In this document: one piece after another, positions 17,085 to 26,165 of the stretch
Layout: each line of letters opens with the position of its first letter
Position numbering within the stretch: the first letter of the stretch is position 1
Origin: a bacterium
Lineage (GTDB): Bacteria; Latescibacterota; Latescibacteria; Latescibacterales; Latescibacteraceae
Direction: 5' to 3'
Assembly (NCBI GenBank): GCA_021372535.1
Contig: JAJFUH010000183.1
Span: 45,532 to 109,531 of the forward strand
DNA: 64,000 nt
The notes under the pieces: generated by a model
What the model was told of the DNA's origin: nothing
Seen by the model: only the letters and a program-made list of their open reading frames with translations
The model's database searches: none
Program-made: the position numbers and the translations under genes

Positions 17085-17276
17085 ATGAAATCATTTATCA
17101 GGTTTCTGGCGGCATTGGCTACGGTACTTTTTGTGCTTGTCGCTGTCATTAAATTCGTGCAGCGGTGCTCATGGAAAGAGGCTGTAGGAATTCTCGAAGA
17201 ATTCTGTAAAGAGGCGCATGGAAGCTGCTGCTCGAGAAAAGGGCCGGCAGAGGAAGATATTCCGGAAGAGGCTTGA
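17085..17276 (+). CDS. Small Cys-containing single-pass membrane protein
   Basis: A 63-residue protein read from ATG 17085, seven bases after a strong GGAGG site; GTG 17082 is in frame but too close to it. Residues 5-25 form one membrane helix (FIRFLAALATVLFVLVAVIKF). The tail contains four Cys residues (QRCSWKEA, EEFCKEA, GSCCSRK) and ends acidic (EEDIPEEA). I do not recognise the family. Its stop overlaps the TTG start of aroE (TTGA), so it is coupled to aroE. It is too short for any enzyme; a membrane tether or metal/redox peptide is conceivable but unsupported. Confidence 0.7.
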   Translation: MKSFIRFLAALATVLFVLVAVIKFVQRCSWKEAVGILEEFCKEAHGSCCSRKGPAEEDIPEEA

Positions 17277-18148
17277 GCGGAATGCTTTTACGCGGTACGA
17301 CAATGGTTTGCGGAATTATCGGGGATCCGGTCGGTCACAGCATGTCGCCCCATATGCAGACGAAAGCAATGGAAAAAATGGGGTTTGACGGCGTCTATGT
17401 CCCGTTCCATGTGAAATCCGGAGACCTTGAAAACGCCGTTCGCGGAATTGTTGCACTCGACATCAGGGGCATGAATGTAACAGTGCCTCACAAAACAGCG
17501 GTTATGCAGTATCTCGACCGTCTTACCGATGACGCCCGGGCTGTGGGAGCGGTCAATACGATCATCAATGAGCATGGTTTGCTGACCGGTGATAACACCG
17601 ACGTGTACGGATTCGTCCAGGGGCTTCTCAGGGAAGAGGGAGTCGATTCCTTTCCCGCAAAGGTCTGTATCATCGGAGCCGGGGGCGCCGCGAGAGCCGT
17701 TATATATGGATGCGCAACCCGTCCGGAGGTCGAGGAAATCTGCATCCTCAATCGGACACTGCCGAAGGCTCAGAATCTCGCGACGGAATTTTCAGGGAAA
17801 ACGGGAAAAAAAATTGCCTCCTGTCCTTTCGATGAAAAAACCATTTCCGAGGTTATTCCCGCTGCGTCGCTCGTGATCAACACGACAACAATCGGGATGC
17901 ATCCCCATGAAGATGCGTCGCCGGTGCCCGATCCTTCGGTGTTTCGCACCGGACAGATTGTTTACGATATTGTTATTCCCCCCATGCAGACAACGCTGCT
18001 GAAAGAAGCCGCTGCAAGAGGGGCTCGTACTGTCGGCGGTCTTTCCATGCTTGCCTGCCAGGGCGCACGATCACTCGAATTGTGGACAGGCCATGACGCC
18101 CCTGAGGAGTTCATGGCGGCCATTCTTCGTGGTCAGTTCAGATCATAA
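17273..18148 (+). CDS. aroE: Shikimate dehydrogenase
   Basis: Reduces 3-dehydroshikimate to shikimate with NADPH. The motifs are intact: GDPVGHSMSPHM (shikimate binding Ser pair), NVTVPHK with the catalytic Lys, GAVNT, GDNTDVYGF with the catalytic Asp, the GAGGAARAV nucleotide loop, NRT, and GLSMLACQGARSLELWTG. Three starts are possible: TTG 17273 (overlapping the upstream stop, GGAAGAG close by), ATG 17282 and ATG 17303; all keep the domain whole. At up to 291 residues it is of normal size. It is the middle of the tyrA-aroA'-aroE-aroB block. Confidence 0.92.
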   Translation: MSGMLLRGTTMVCGIIGDPVGHSMSPHMQTKAMEKMGFDGVYVPFHVKSGDLENAVRGIVALDIRGMNVTVPHKTAVMQYLDRLTDDARAVGAVNTIINEHGLLTGDNTDVYGFVQGLLREEGVDSFPAKVCIIGAGGAARAVIYGCATRPEVEEICILNRTLPKAQNLATEFSGKTGKKIASCPFDEKTISEVIPAASLVINTTTIGMHPHEDASPVPDPSVFRTGQIVYDIVIPPMQTTLLKEAAARGARTVGGLSMLACQGARSLELWTGHDAPEEFMAAILRGQFRS

Positions 18149-18228
18149 GGTCTTATTCTGCATAATATCTGGTATGATACGATTATGTTAATGAGGCAGT
18201 ATTTCTATTTTGAAAGAGCAGATTTTTT

Positions 18229-19335
18229 ATGGAAACAGTTTTAGTCGAGTTTGCTGAACGTTCGTATGATATCATGATCAGAAGCGGCAGTCTCCGTCGG
18301 GCCGGTTCATTTATTCGCACCTGTATAGCGGAAAAACCTGCAAAAGCAGCCATCGTAACAACGGAAACGGTGGCCGGCCTGTACCTTGACACAGTGCTGA
18401 AGTCAATAGAAGCGGAAGGCTATTCCGTTACTGCTGTTGTTGTGCCGGATGGCGAGGAATTTAAAACTCTTGCTACCTACGAGACCATCATGACTCGGCT
18501 CATTGAAGCGCGGTTTGAGCGTAAGAGCATCGTGATTCCCCTCGGAGGAGGAGTTGTTGGAGATGTGGCGGGTTTTGTTGCCGCCACGCTTCTCAGGGGT
18601 GTGCCCTTTGTGCAGATTCCAACAACTATCGTTGCCCAGGTCGATTCGTCCATTGGCGGTAAGGTTGCGGTAAACCATACGCTCGGAAAAAACCTCATCG
18701 GCTGTTTTTACCAGCCCCGTGGCGTGCTGATCGATCCGCATGTTCTGAAAACGCTCGAATACCGTGAGGTCATAAGCGGAATGGGGGAAGCGGTAAAACA
18801 TGCGATGATTCGTGACGGGGAGTTTTTCTCGTTCCTCGAACAATATATTGAAGCGATCATGAGCCTCGAAGCCGCCGATGAAATCATGGAGCGTTTTATC
18901 GCCTGGAACTGCCGTATCAAGGCGGCTGTTGTTGCTGCTGACGAGCGCGAGGCGGGCTTGAGAGCAATTCTTAATTACGGTCATACGGTGGGTCATGCGC
19001 TTGAGACAGTTACGGAATACAGCCGTTTCAAGCACGGCGAGGCGGTTATTCTGGGAATGATCGCTGCCGGGAAAATCGCGGTTATAAAGGGTTTCATGAG
19101 TGAAGCCGACTTCAACCGTCAGAACAGCCTGATCGACCGGGCGGGTATGACTGTTTCACTCGATGGCATCTCTGTCAGTGATGTTTTGAAGGCGATGACA
19201 ACAGATAAAAAAGTTGTTGGAGGCCGTAACAGGTTTATCCTGCCCGACGGGATAGGCGCTGTGCGGATTCACGATGATGTGGCTGAGAGGGAAGTTGAAG
19301 AATCACTGGAGTTTCTTTTCACCAGAAATGACTGA
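18229..19335 (+). CDS. aroB: 3-dehydroquinate synthase
   Basis: Converts DAHP to 3-dehydroquinate using NAD and a divalent metal. The 368-residue protein shows PDGEEFKTLATYE, LGGGVVGDVAGFVAAT, RGVPFVQIPTTIVAQVDSSIGGK, GKNLIGCFYQP, the metal ligands in GMGEAVKHAMI (Glu), NYGHTVGHALE (His) and HGEAVILGM (His), and the TDKKVVGGRNRFILP end motif. All are conserved, so this step of the pathway is functional, in contrast to the aroA-like neighbour. It lies 80 bases after aroE. Confidence 0.94.
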   Translation: METVLVEFAERSYDIMIRSGSLRRAGSFIRTCIAEKPAKAAIVTTETVAGLYLDTVLKSIEAEGYSVTAVVVPDGEEFKTLATYETIMTRLIEARFERKSIVIPLGGGVVGDVAGFVAATLLRGVPFVQIPTTIVAQVDSSIGGKVAVNHTLGKNLIGCFYQPRGVLIDPHVLKTLEYREVISGMGEAVKHAMIRDGEFFSFLEQYIEAIMSLEAADEIMERFIAWNCRIKAAVVAADEREAGLRAILNYGHTVGHALETVTEYSRFKHGEAVILGMIAAGKIAVIKGFMSEADFNRQNSLIDRAGMTVSLDGISVSDVLKAMTTDKKVVGGRNRFILPDGIGAVRIHDDVAEREVEESLEFLFTRND

Positions 19336-19445
19336 CAGAAATCTCCGGCGTCATTTTTTATACGGAAACAATCCCTTCATGAATATATGGTCGGATAACT
19401 ATGAAATGAAACATAACGGCTTAAGATTGTTATGGAAAGGTCAAT

Positions 19446-19964
19446 ATGAACATCGAAGAACTAGCACAGAAGGTAAAGGATGCGGCGCTCCTGAGAGGAG
19501 ATTTTATTCTTTCGAGCGGACGGAGGAGTTCGTACTATCTTGATAAGTACCGTATCGAAACGCGGCCCGATATTCTCAGCATTGTGGCTGACGGTCTTAG
19601 GGATAAAATTCCGCCGGAGACGGATATTCTCGCAGGACCGGAACTTGGAGCCATCCCTCTTGTTACCGCTGTCGGTCTGAAGACGGGTATACCCTTCCTT
19701 CTCGTTCGTAAAAAAGCCAAGGATTACGGCACCAAAAATGTGGTTGAGGGTCTCTACGAAAAGGGACAGAACGTTGTGCTCATCGAGGATGTTCTGACAA
19801 CGGGAACGCAGGCAATAACGGCTGCAGAAAGCCTTCGCGAAATTGGCCTCAATGTTCTGAAGATCGTCTGTGTCATTGACCGCGAAGAAGGCGCCCGTGA
19901 AGCTGTGGAGGGTGCTGGCTATGTATTTGATCCGCTTCTGACCCGTACCATGATGGGAATATGA
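19446..19964 (+). CDS. pyrE: Orotate phosphoribosyltransferase
   Basis: Makes OMP from orotate and PRPP in pyrimidine synthesis. The 172-residue protein is of the short type. The order is as expected: LSSGRRSSYYLDKY (orotate side), AGPELGAIPL, the KKAKDYGTKNVVEG flexible loop with catalytic Lys, and the PRPP motif VVLIEDVLTTGTQ. The start ATG 19446 has an AAAGG site. It follows aroB after 110 bases; pairing with aro genes has no obvious functional reason beyond shared anabolism. Confidence 0.92.
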   Translation: MNIEELAQKVKDAALLRGDFILSSGRRSSYYLDKYRIETRPDILSIVADGLRDKIPPETDILAGPELGAIPLVTAVGLKTGIPFLLVRKKAKDYGTKNVVEGLYEKGQNVVLIEDVLTTGTQAITAAESLREIGLNVLKIVCVIDREEGAREAVEGAGYVFDPLLTRTMMGI

Positions 19965-20036
19965 AGCGGGGATTACGATCATATACCCCGAAAAACAGCA
20001 GATACATACCTGTCCCGGGGAAATCAGCCGTTCCCG

Positions 20037-20246
20037 TTATTGAAGATGTACTTCGACGATGTAATCCTTATTGACGATTTTTAATGCTTGATTTTTATCG
20101 CGCAGAACGATGAACCGCTCCGGAAGGTTCAGGAAGTCCGAGAGCCTGGAATCCAGATCGATCTGGATTTCTCCGGAAATGCTTCTCCCGTTGCTGAGCG
20201 AAATTGTGGCAACAACGGTCTGTCGGGGAATTGATTTGTCTTCCAT
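20037..20246 (-). CDS. Small conserved protein of the DUF6812 type
   Basis: A 69-residue protein with a strong AGGAG site seven bases before ATG 20246. The pattern ATISLSNGRSISGEIQI-DLDSRLSDFLN-FIVLRDKN is that of a short family in which a GxI hairpin is followed by RLSDFLN. There is no membrane segment or signal. The function is unknown. It stands alone on the minus strand between pyrE and the glycosyltransferase gene. Confidence 0.65.
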   Translation of the reverse strand: MEDKSIPRQTVVATISLSNGRSISGEIQIDLDSRLSDFLNLPERFIVLRDKNQALKIVNKDYIVEVHLQ

Positions 20247-20335
20247 GAATAACTCCTGTGGCGTTTGAGGAATATTCCTTAATTAATATTGTCTATAGGG
20301 AAACATTTGTCAAGATTCAAACGTGAAAGAACTGT

Positions 20336-21448
20336 ATGGGGCATTATGTTCAGGCGGTAACGGTACGGTGGTACAATGCTTGTGCATATTATGCGGTAAC
20401 TCTTGCACAGGGCCTTGCTCTGGGTGGTCACCGTGTGACGGTAGCAGCGGGAACCGGTACTCCCGCTCTTAAAACGGCTGATGAAAAAGGTCTTGATACT
20501 CTGAGCGTTTCAGGCTCCGCCTCACATGATCCCATCGGGTATTTCAGGGAGCTTCGCAGACTCAGGTCGTTTGCGCTCGACAATAACGTCAGCCTGGTGA
20601 ATGTTCATAACGGCAGCGATCATCTGCAATGGGCGCTTGCGCTGAGAGGAGCGGGAATACCGGTAGTGAGAACCTCGGGCAACCAGATTCCGCCCAAGGT
20701 TCATCCCGGCTCGCGGTATCTCATGAAAAAAACGGCGGGCGTTATTACATCGTGTAATACCATACGGGAGTATTATGCCGAGGGATTCGGAATTGACCGG
20801 TCGCGGATTCATGTTATCCAGGGAGGCGTGGACAGCGATTTCTTCTCGGACGATTATCCGCGGAACCGTTTGAGAAAAGCCCTCGGAATTCCTGATGACG
20901 CTTTTGTTTTCGGGATTATCGGTAGATTTTCCCCCGTGAAGGGACACCGGTATTTTTTCAAAGCCGCCGGGATTCTTGCCTCCCGGCGACACGGCACGTG
21001 GTTTGTGGTTTCCGGGTGGGATGCCCAGCTCAGGGAGGCACATATACGGGCCATGGCTTCTGATGCGGGAGTTCTGAAAAGAACCAGTTTTATCGGTTAT
21101 CAACAGGATATACGTGATCTCATCGGGTCGCTCGATGCGGGAGTGATAGCATCGACCGGTTCCGAGACCATATGCCGTATCGCGATGGAATACATGGCGA
21201 TGGGTGTTCCCGTTATTGCCGCTGATACCAACGTGATTCCGGAAATCGTCCGTCACGGCGAGTCGGGGATCGTGGTGCCCGCGGGCAGCCATGAAGCTCT
21301 CGAATCTGCCATGGAACAATTGATGACCTCCGGCAACGGGGGAAAATCCCTGGGACAGCGGGGCCGTAAAATCATTGAAACCGAATTTTCACTCGAATCG
21401 TTCGCTTCCAGAACGTATGATATTTACAGAGGTGTGACCGGTGGTTGA
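20336..21448 (+). CDS. GT4-family glycosyltransferase (GT-B fold)
   Basis: Transfers a sugar from a nucleotide donor, most likely in surface glycan or lipid-linked glycan synthesis. The 370 residues show the N-terminal acceptor domain (YYAVTLAQGLALGGHRVTV), the linker VIQGGVDSDFF, and the donor-binding C-terminal domain with GIIGRFSPVKGHRYFFKA, SFIGYQQDIRDLIGSLDAGV and EYMAMGVPVIAADTNVIPEIV-HGESGIVVP, the E-x7-E type region. The start ATG 20336 follows an in-frame stop closely; the site GAAAG is weak. The end overlaps the rel start by eight bases. Confidence 0.85.
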   Translation: MGHYVQAVTVRWYNACAYYAVTLAQGLALGGHRVTVAAGTGTPALKTADEKGLDTLSVSGSASHDPIGYFRELRRLRSFALDNNVSLVNVHNGSDHLQWALALRGAGIPVVRTSGNQIPPKVHPGSRYLMKKTAGVITSCNTIREYYAEGFGIDRSRIHVIQGGVDSDFFSDDYPRNRLRKALGIPDDAFVFGIIGRFSPVKGHRYFFKAAGILASRRHGTWFVVSGWDAQLREAHIRAMASDAGVLKRTSFIGYQQDIRDLIGSLDAGVIASTGSETICRIAMEYMAMGVPVIAADTNVIPEIVRHGESGIVVPAGSHEALESAMEQLMTSGNGGKSLGQRGRKIIETEFSLESFASRTYDIYRGVTGG

Positions 21449-23663
21449 AAAAAACCAGGGAGTTAAACCATCGCCGGATCGTTATACCATCGAGCCGGTC
21501 GAGCTTACCGAAGTTGTTGATGAGTTTGCGAAACTCCTTGAAAAAATCGAGCTCTACAATCCTCATGTAGACAAGGAGCTCATAAAACGGGCTCTTCGTT
21601 TTGCGGCTGTGGCTCATGCGGGTCAGCGGCGTATGTCCGGAAAACCGTTCATTTATCACGGCATCCAGACCGCGGGGATTCTTGCTGATCTTCATCTCGA
21701 TTCCGTCATGATCGCCAGCGGGATTCTCCATGATGTTGCCGAGGATACTTCGCTGACCGTCGATGATGTGCGGAATGAATTCGGGAATGAAATCGCCACG
21801 ATTATCGAGGGACTCACGAAGATCGCCGAGCTCAAACTCATGAGCCCCGAGGAAATGCAGGCGGAAAACTTCCGAAAAATGATTCTCTATACCGCCCAGG
21901 ACGTCCGTACCGTGCTCGTGAAGTTTGCCGACCGTCTTCACAACATGCGGACTCTTGAACATCTGCCGGTGGAAAAGAGAAAGCGTATTGCCCATGAAAC
22001 TCTCGAGGTATTCGCCCCACTCGCTCACCGGTTTGGTATCTATACCATCAAAACAGAATTGGAAGACCTTTCCCTGCGCTGGCTTTATCCCCGCGAGTAT
22101 AAGAGGATAAGCCGCACGCTCGAAAAACTGGTCGGCGAGCGCGACGCCTACTTTGAACGGTTTATCGAGCCGATCAAAAAACGGCTTACCGAAGAAAAAA
22201 TCGAACATCACATACAATGGCGGCTCAAGAATAAATACAGTATATACCGTAAGATGCTGCGTGATAAAAAAGATGTTAAGGATATATACGATATTTTCGC
22301 CATCAGGATAATTGTCAATTCCGTTGCCGACTGCTATCATTCCCTCGGTATCATCCATTCCATGTTCACACCAGTCATCGAACGCATCAAGGACTTCATA
22401 GCCACTCCGAAGTACAACATGTATCAATCCCTCCATACCACGATAATGGGCCCCGGGGGCCATATGGTCGAGGTTCAGATCCGGACAAATGATATGCATG
22501 ATACCGCAGAAACCGGGATCGCCGCACACTGGAGATACAAAGAGGGTAAAGTCGAGCCCGATGAAATCGATTCCTACATGGCGTGGCTCAGGAAAGTTGT
22601 CGACTGGCAGAGCGGAACTCCCGAAGCGAAAGATTTCATGCGCGAGCTTAAAATGGACCTGTTCCAGGATGAGGTTTTTGTGTTTACCCCCAAAGGCGAT
22701 CTCATTCAGCTTCCCATGGGCTCGACATCGGTGGATTTTGCATTTGCCCTCCATACGCAGATCGGCCTTCATTGCGCCGGCGCCAAGGTCAACGGACGAA
22801 TGGTTCCGCTCGACAGGAAGCTTAAAAGCGGAGAGTCGGTCGAGATTCAGACCAACCCGAATAAACAGCCGAGCCCGGGCTGGCTTGAAACAGTAAAGAC
22901 TGCAAAGGCGCGAAGCCTGATCCGACGGTGGATTAAGCGCCAGTATTACAACGAGAGCCTTTCTCTCGGTCAGCAGATGCTCCAGAAAATTGAGAAGCTG
23001 CGGGGCGAAAAAATATCCGATAAAGAGCATGAAAAACTTCTCAGTAAATATCACCAGAAAGACTGGGAACATTTTGTCGTCAGCCTGGGATCGGGGGACA
23101 TTTCCATTCGCAGTGTTCAAAACTTTTTCGGCTTTACGGTTAAAAAGAAGCGGGGAAAACAGCAGGACGAAACAAAAAAAAGGCTGGGAGTATCGATCCA
23201 GGGAATGGAGAATCTCCTCGTCAGTTTTGCCCAGTGCTGTAAACCCCTTCCCGGGGACGAGATTATTGGCTTCATAACGAGGGGCCGTGGTATGGTCATT
23301 CACCGGAGTGACTGTGAAAATGTGCTGAATAACCCCATCGAGATGGAACGTGCGATCGATGTAAACTGGGAACCCGGTGACAATATGTTTTTTGTTGCGA
23401 GCATCAGGGCAGAGGGAGTGAACCGGAAGAGTCTTCTGAACGATATTACCTCCGCCATCGCCAAATTCAACTGCAACATACGGTCTGCTAATGTGATTAC
23501 CAAAGACGGCATCGCCATCGATGATTTCGATGTTGATGTGAAAAATCTTTCGGATTTGCAAAGACTTATGAACGAGATACGGAAAGTCAAAGGAATTAAC
23601 CGCGTCATCCGCTTCGATTTACGTTCACCGAAAAATGTCCAGAGCCACGATGAACAGTTTTAA
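21441..23663 (+). CDS. rel: Bifunctional (p)ppGpp synthetase/hydrolase, Rel/SpoT family
   Basis: Makes and degrades the stringent-response alarmone. The 740 residues carry an HD hydrolase domain (His59, HDVAED with His97-Asp98 and Glu101-Asp102), a synthetase domain (YDIFAIRIIV, then IKDFIATPKYNMYQSLHTT), a TGS domain (VFVFTPKGDLIQLP, about 412-475), a Cys-rich patch (FAQCCKPLPGD) and a C-terminal ACT domain. The synthetase loop reads Arg315-Ile-Lys-Asp318, the RxKD form typical of bifunctional enzymes rather than RelA. GTG 21441 overlaps the glycosyltransferase gene. Confidence 0.94.
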   Translation: MVEKNQGVKPSPDRYTIEPVELTEVVDEFAKLLEKIELYNPHVDKELIKRALRFAAVAHAGQRRMSGKPFIYHGIQTAGILADLHLDSVMIASGILHDVAEDTSLTVDDVRNEFGNEIATIIEGLTKIAELKLMSPEEMQAENFRKMILYTAQDVRTVLVKFADRLHNMRTLEHLPVEKRKRIAHETLEVFAPLAHRFGIYTIKTELEDLSLRWLYPREYKRISRTLEKLVGERDAYFERFIEPIKKRLTEEKIEHHIQWRLKNKYSIYRKMLRDKKDVKDIYDIFAIRIIVNSVADCYHSLGIIHSMFTPVIERIKDFIATPKYNMYQSLHTTIMGPGGHMVEVQIRTNDMHDTAETGIAAHWRYKEGKVEPDEIDSYMAWLRKVVDWQSGTPEAKDFMRELKMDLFQDEVFVFTPKGDLIQLPMGSTSVDFAFALHTQIGLHCAGAKVNGRMVPLDRKLKSGESVEIQTNPNKQPSPGWLETVKTAKARSLIRRWIKRQYYNESLSLGQQMLQKIEKLRGEKISDKEHEKLLSKYHQKDWEHFVVSLGSGDISIRSVQNFFGFTVKKKRGKQQDETKKRLGVSIQGMENLLVSFAQCCKPLPGDEIIGFITRGRGMVIHRSDCENVLNNPIEMERAIDVNWEPGDNMFFVASIRAEGVNRKSLLNDITSAIAKFNCNIRSANVITKDGIAIDDFDVDVKNLSDLQRLMNEIRKVKGINRVIRFDLRSPKNVQSHDEQF

Positions 23664-24402
23664 GCTCATTATTCCCCGCACTGTTCCTTCTGAAAAGGTT
23701 GTATGTGGTTACACCACGCGCTCCGGCGGTGTTTCGTCTCCGCCGTTCGATTCACTCAACCTCGGTTTCCATACTCCTGATGATCATGCCCGTGTGGCGG
23801 AAAACCACCGTATCGTTTACCGGTATGCCGGAGCTGATGAAAACGAGGTTGCATTTATGGGACAGGTGCATGGTTCCGCGGTAAAAATTGTCGATTCCGG
23901 CGGCGTTTATCCCGGGACTGACGGTCTCATCACGGCCCGGAGAGGACTTCTGCTTGGTGTTAAAGTGGCCGATTGTATTCCTCTTCTGCTCTACGATCCC
24001 GGTCATGAAGTAATAGGTGCGATTCACTGCGGCTGGCGGCCGATTGTTGACGGTATCGCCCGGAAAGCCGTTGCACTGATGAGCGGGCATTATAAAACCG
24101 ACCCCGCGCAGATCGTCGCCGTGATGGGACCCTCCGCCGGACCGTGCTGTTATGAAGTGGGGCCTGATGTTGCCTGTCGTCTGAGACCCGAATCCGTTAC
24201 AGACCGCGGCGGCTCCCTGTTTGCCGATCTGAGAGCCGAGCTCGTGTCACACCTGACAGATGCCGGTGTAGCGGAACACCATATCGAGATTTTTAATGAT
24301 TGTACTATCTGCCGTGATTCTTTATACTATTCCTTCCGTCGCAGCGGCGACCAATCCGGTCGCATGCTTGGCTTTATCATGCTGAAAGGAAACGTTTTAT
24401 GA
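23635..24402 (+). CDS. pgeF: Laccase-domain purine nucleoside phosphorylase/peptidoglycan editing factor (YfiH family)
   Basis: Family members are zinc/copper-dependent purine nucleoside phosphorylases and prevent misincorporation in peptidoglycan. The 255 residues show TRSGGVSSPPFDSLNLG, GQVHGS, GVKVADCIPLLLYDP with the metal Cys, GAIHCGWRPIVDGI with the metal His, and GPSAGPCCYEVG. ATG 23635 overlaps the end of rel by 29 bases; ATG 23650 would overlap by 14. The next gene's ATG overlaps this stop by four bases, so rel, this gene and the UppP fusion form one coupled unit. Confidence 0.88.
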   Translation: MSRATMNSFKLIIPRTVPSEKVVCGYTTRSGGVSSPPFDSLNLGFHTPDDHARVAENHRIVYRYAGADENEVAFMGQVHGSAVKIVDSGGVYPGTDGLITARRGLLLGVKVADCIPLLLYDPGHEVIGAIHCGWRPIVDGIARKAVALMSGHYKTDPAQIVAVMGPSAGPCCYEVGPDVACRLRPESVTDRGGSLFADLRAELVSHLTDAGVAEHHIEIFNDCTICRDSLYYSFRRSGDQSGRMLGFIMLKGNVL

Positions 24403-26165
24403 GTTACTTGCAGGCGATTATACTCGGAATACTCCAGGGTTTCACAGAGTTTTTACCTGTTTCTTCCTCGGGACACCTCGTTCTTGCCCAGCATATACTC
24501 GGAATCGATGAAAGCATGCTGACTTTCGATATCTTTGTCCATTTCGGGACATTGCTCGCCGTGCTCGTTGTGTTAAGAACATCGATTATGAAGCTCAGTT
24601 ACAGTTTTCTTGCCGATATGCGTTCCTTTCTTGTAGACCGGATGCCTGTTCCCGTTATCTATCGGACATCGTCCGGGCTCAGTACGATAACCGCTCTCTG
24701 TATCGGAACTGTTCCCGCGGTTTTTGCAGGATTTTTACTGAAAGACAGCATCGAAGCTTTTTTCTCATCGCCTTTACCCGTGCTTGTGGCGCTCTTCATT
24801 ACCGGAATTGTACTGACTGGGACTTTTTTTATAAAAGAAAATTCACGGCATATCGATCCCCTGCGCGGATTATTGGTTGGAATAGCGCAGGCGGTGGCAA
24901 TCATACCGGGGATTTCACGGTCGGGGATGACCATATCATCGGCGCTTTTCATGAAAGTCAGGCGTTCTGAGGCAGGAGAATTCTCGTTTCTGCTTGCCAT
25001 TCCGGTCATTACCGGGGCGACGGTGCTTGCTGTAAAGGATGTCAGTGAGGCGGGATTCATGTCCCTTGCGTGGGGGCCGGTTATCATCGGGACTCTGGCG
25101 GCGTTTCTGAGCGGCTGGGTATCGCTCGTTATGCTGTTGAGTATCATTAAGCGGGGGTCACTGGGCTATTTCGGGTTTTACTGCATCGCGGCGGCGCTGG
25201 CCGGTCTGGTATTTTTCGGTGTAAAAGGTGAAATTCATTCTCAAACAATACAAGAAGGCGGAAGACCGATGGAAGTTCAGATTACGACAATCCCTTCATC
25301 GTATGATGGTGCAATCCAGCATATTCGATTCCTGAAGGCGAGTGGCGATAAACGCCCGCTCCTTGTTGCGCTTCATACATGGAGTTACGGGTATATGCAG
25401 GATTCGGGCGATGAATATTTCAAACGGTGTCACGAGCGGGACTGGAACTGTATTTTCCCCGATTTTCGCGGGCCGAACAACAATCCGCTCGCGGGTGGTT
25501 CGGAAGCCGCGCTTAAAGATATTCTCGATGCCGTTTCCTGGGCATTCGAACATATGAGTGTCGACCATCGTCATATCTTTCTTGCCGGGGCAAGCGGGGG
25601 AGGGCACATGGCGCTTCTTTCCGCTGGCAACTCTCCTTCGACGTGGACCGCCGTGAGCGCATGGGTGCCGATAAGCGATCTTTCACAGTGGCATCGTGAA
25701 ACAGAGGAGCGGGGTCTTGCCTATGCCGCCGATATCGAGCATATCTGCGACGGTACACCCGGTTCTTCTAAAAATGTTGACCGCGAATACCAAAAACGTT
25801 CACCGCTGACAAATCTCTGGCGCGCACATATCATTCCCATGGATATCAATGCGGGTATTCATGACGGTCATGCGGGAGAAACGGGCGGAGAAGGTTCCGT
25901 TCCGGTGGGTCACAGTATACGGGCGTATAACGAGCTTGTGAAAGCTTCCGGGAAAACTGCGGATATCATCCCTGAAGATGTCATTTACTCTATTGAACAC
26001 GAGCAGCAGATTCCCGACGGTTTTGAACGACGAACGATTGAAGACCCGGCGTATGGACGCAGAATCCACCTGAGACGGGTATCGGGTCTTTCAAGGCTGA
26101 CCCTGTTCGAGGGCGGTCATGAGATTCTGTATGAGGCGGTATTCGACTGGTTTGAAAGTTTTTAA
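24399..26165 (+). CDS. uppP: Undecaprenyl-diphosphatase (UppP/BacA) fused to an alpha/beta hydrolase
   Basis: Residues 1 to about 283 are a complete UppP: QGFTEFLPVSSSGHLVL (14-30) and PGISRSGMTISSA hold the catalytic motifs, with about eight membrane helices. UppP recycles the lipid carrier of cell-wall and glycan export. After a short linker, residues from about 291 form a prolyl-oligopeptidase-like alpha/beta hydrolase: FLAGASGGGHM with nucleophile Ser399, a probable Asp in PMDINAGIHDGH, and His574 in FEGGHEIL. The reading frame is open throughout. An internal ATG at 25269 with a GGCGGAAG stretch before it could restart translation, so a lost stop codon or two products is an alternative to a true fusion. 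Confidence 0.85.
   Translation: MSYLQAIILGILQGFTEFLPVSSSGHLVLAQHILGIDESMLTFDIFVHFGTLLAVLVVLRTSIMKLSYSFLADMRSFLVDRMPVPVIYRTSSGLSTITALCIGTVPAVFAGFLLKDSIEAFFSSPLPVLVALFITGIVLTGTFFIKENSRHIDPLRGLLVGIAQAVAIIPGISRSGMTISSALFMKVRRSEAGEFSFLLAIPVITGATVLAVKDVSEAGFMSLAWGPVIIGTLAAFLSGWVSLVMLLSIIKRGSLGYFGFYCIAAALAGLVFFGVKGEIHSQTIQEGGRPMEVQITTIPSSYDGAIQHIRFLKASGDKRPLLVALHTWSYGYMQDSGDEYFKRCHERDWNCIFPDFRGPNNNPLAGGSEAALKDILDAVSWAFEHMSVDHRHIFLAGASGGGHMALLSAGNSPSTWTAVSAWVPISDLSQWHRETEERGLAYAADIEHICDGTPGSSKNVDREYQKRSPLTNLWRAHIIPMDINAGIHDGHAGETGGEGSVPVGHSIRAYNELVKASGKTADIIPEDVIYSIEHEQQIPDGFERRTIEDPAYGRRIHLRRVSGLSRLTLFEGGHEILYEAVFDWFESF

Noticed and set aside
19336..19445. A frame overlapping the aroB end and pyrE start considered as a small gene
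   Set aside because: It runs out of frame into pyrE and has no ribosome site or recognisable product.
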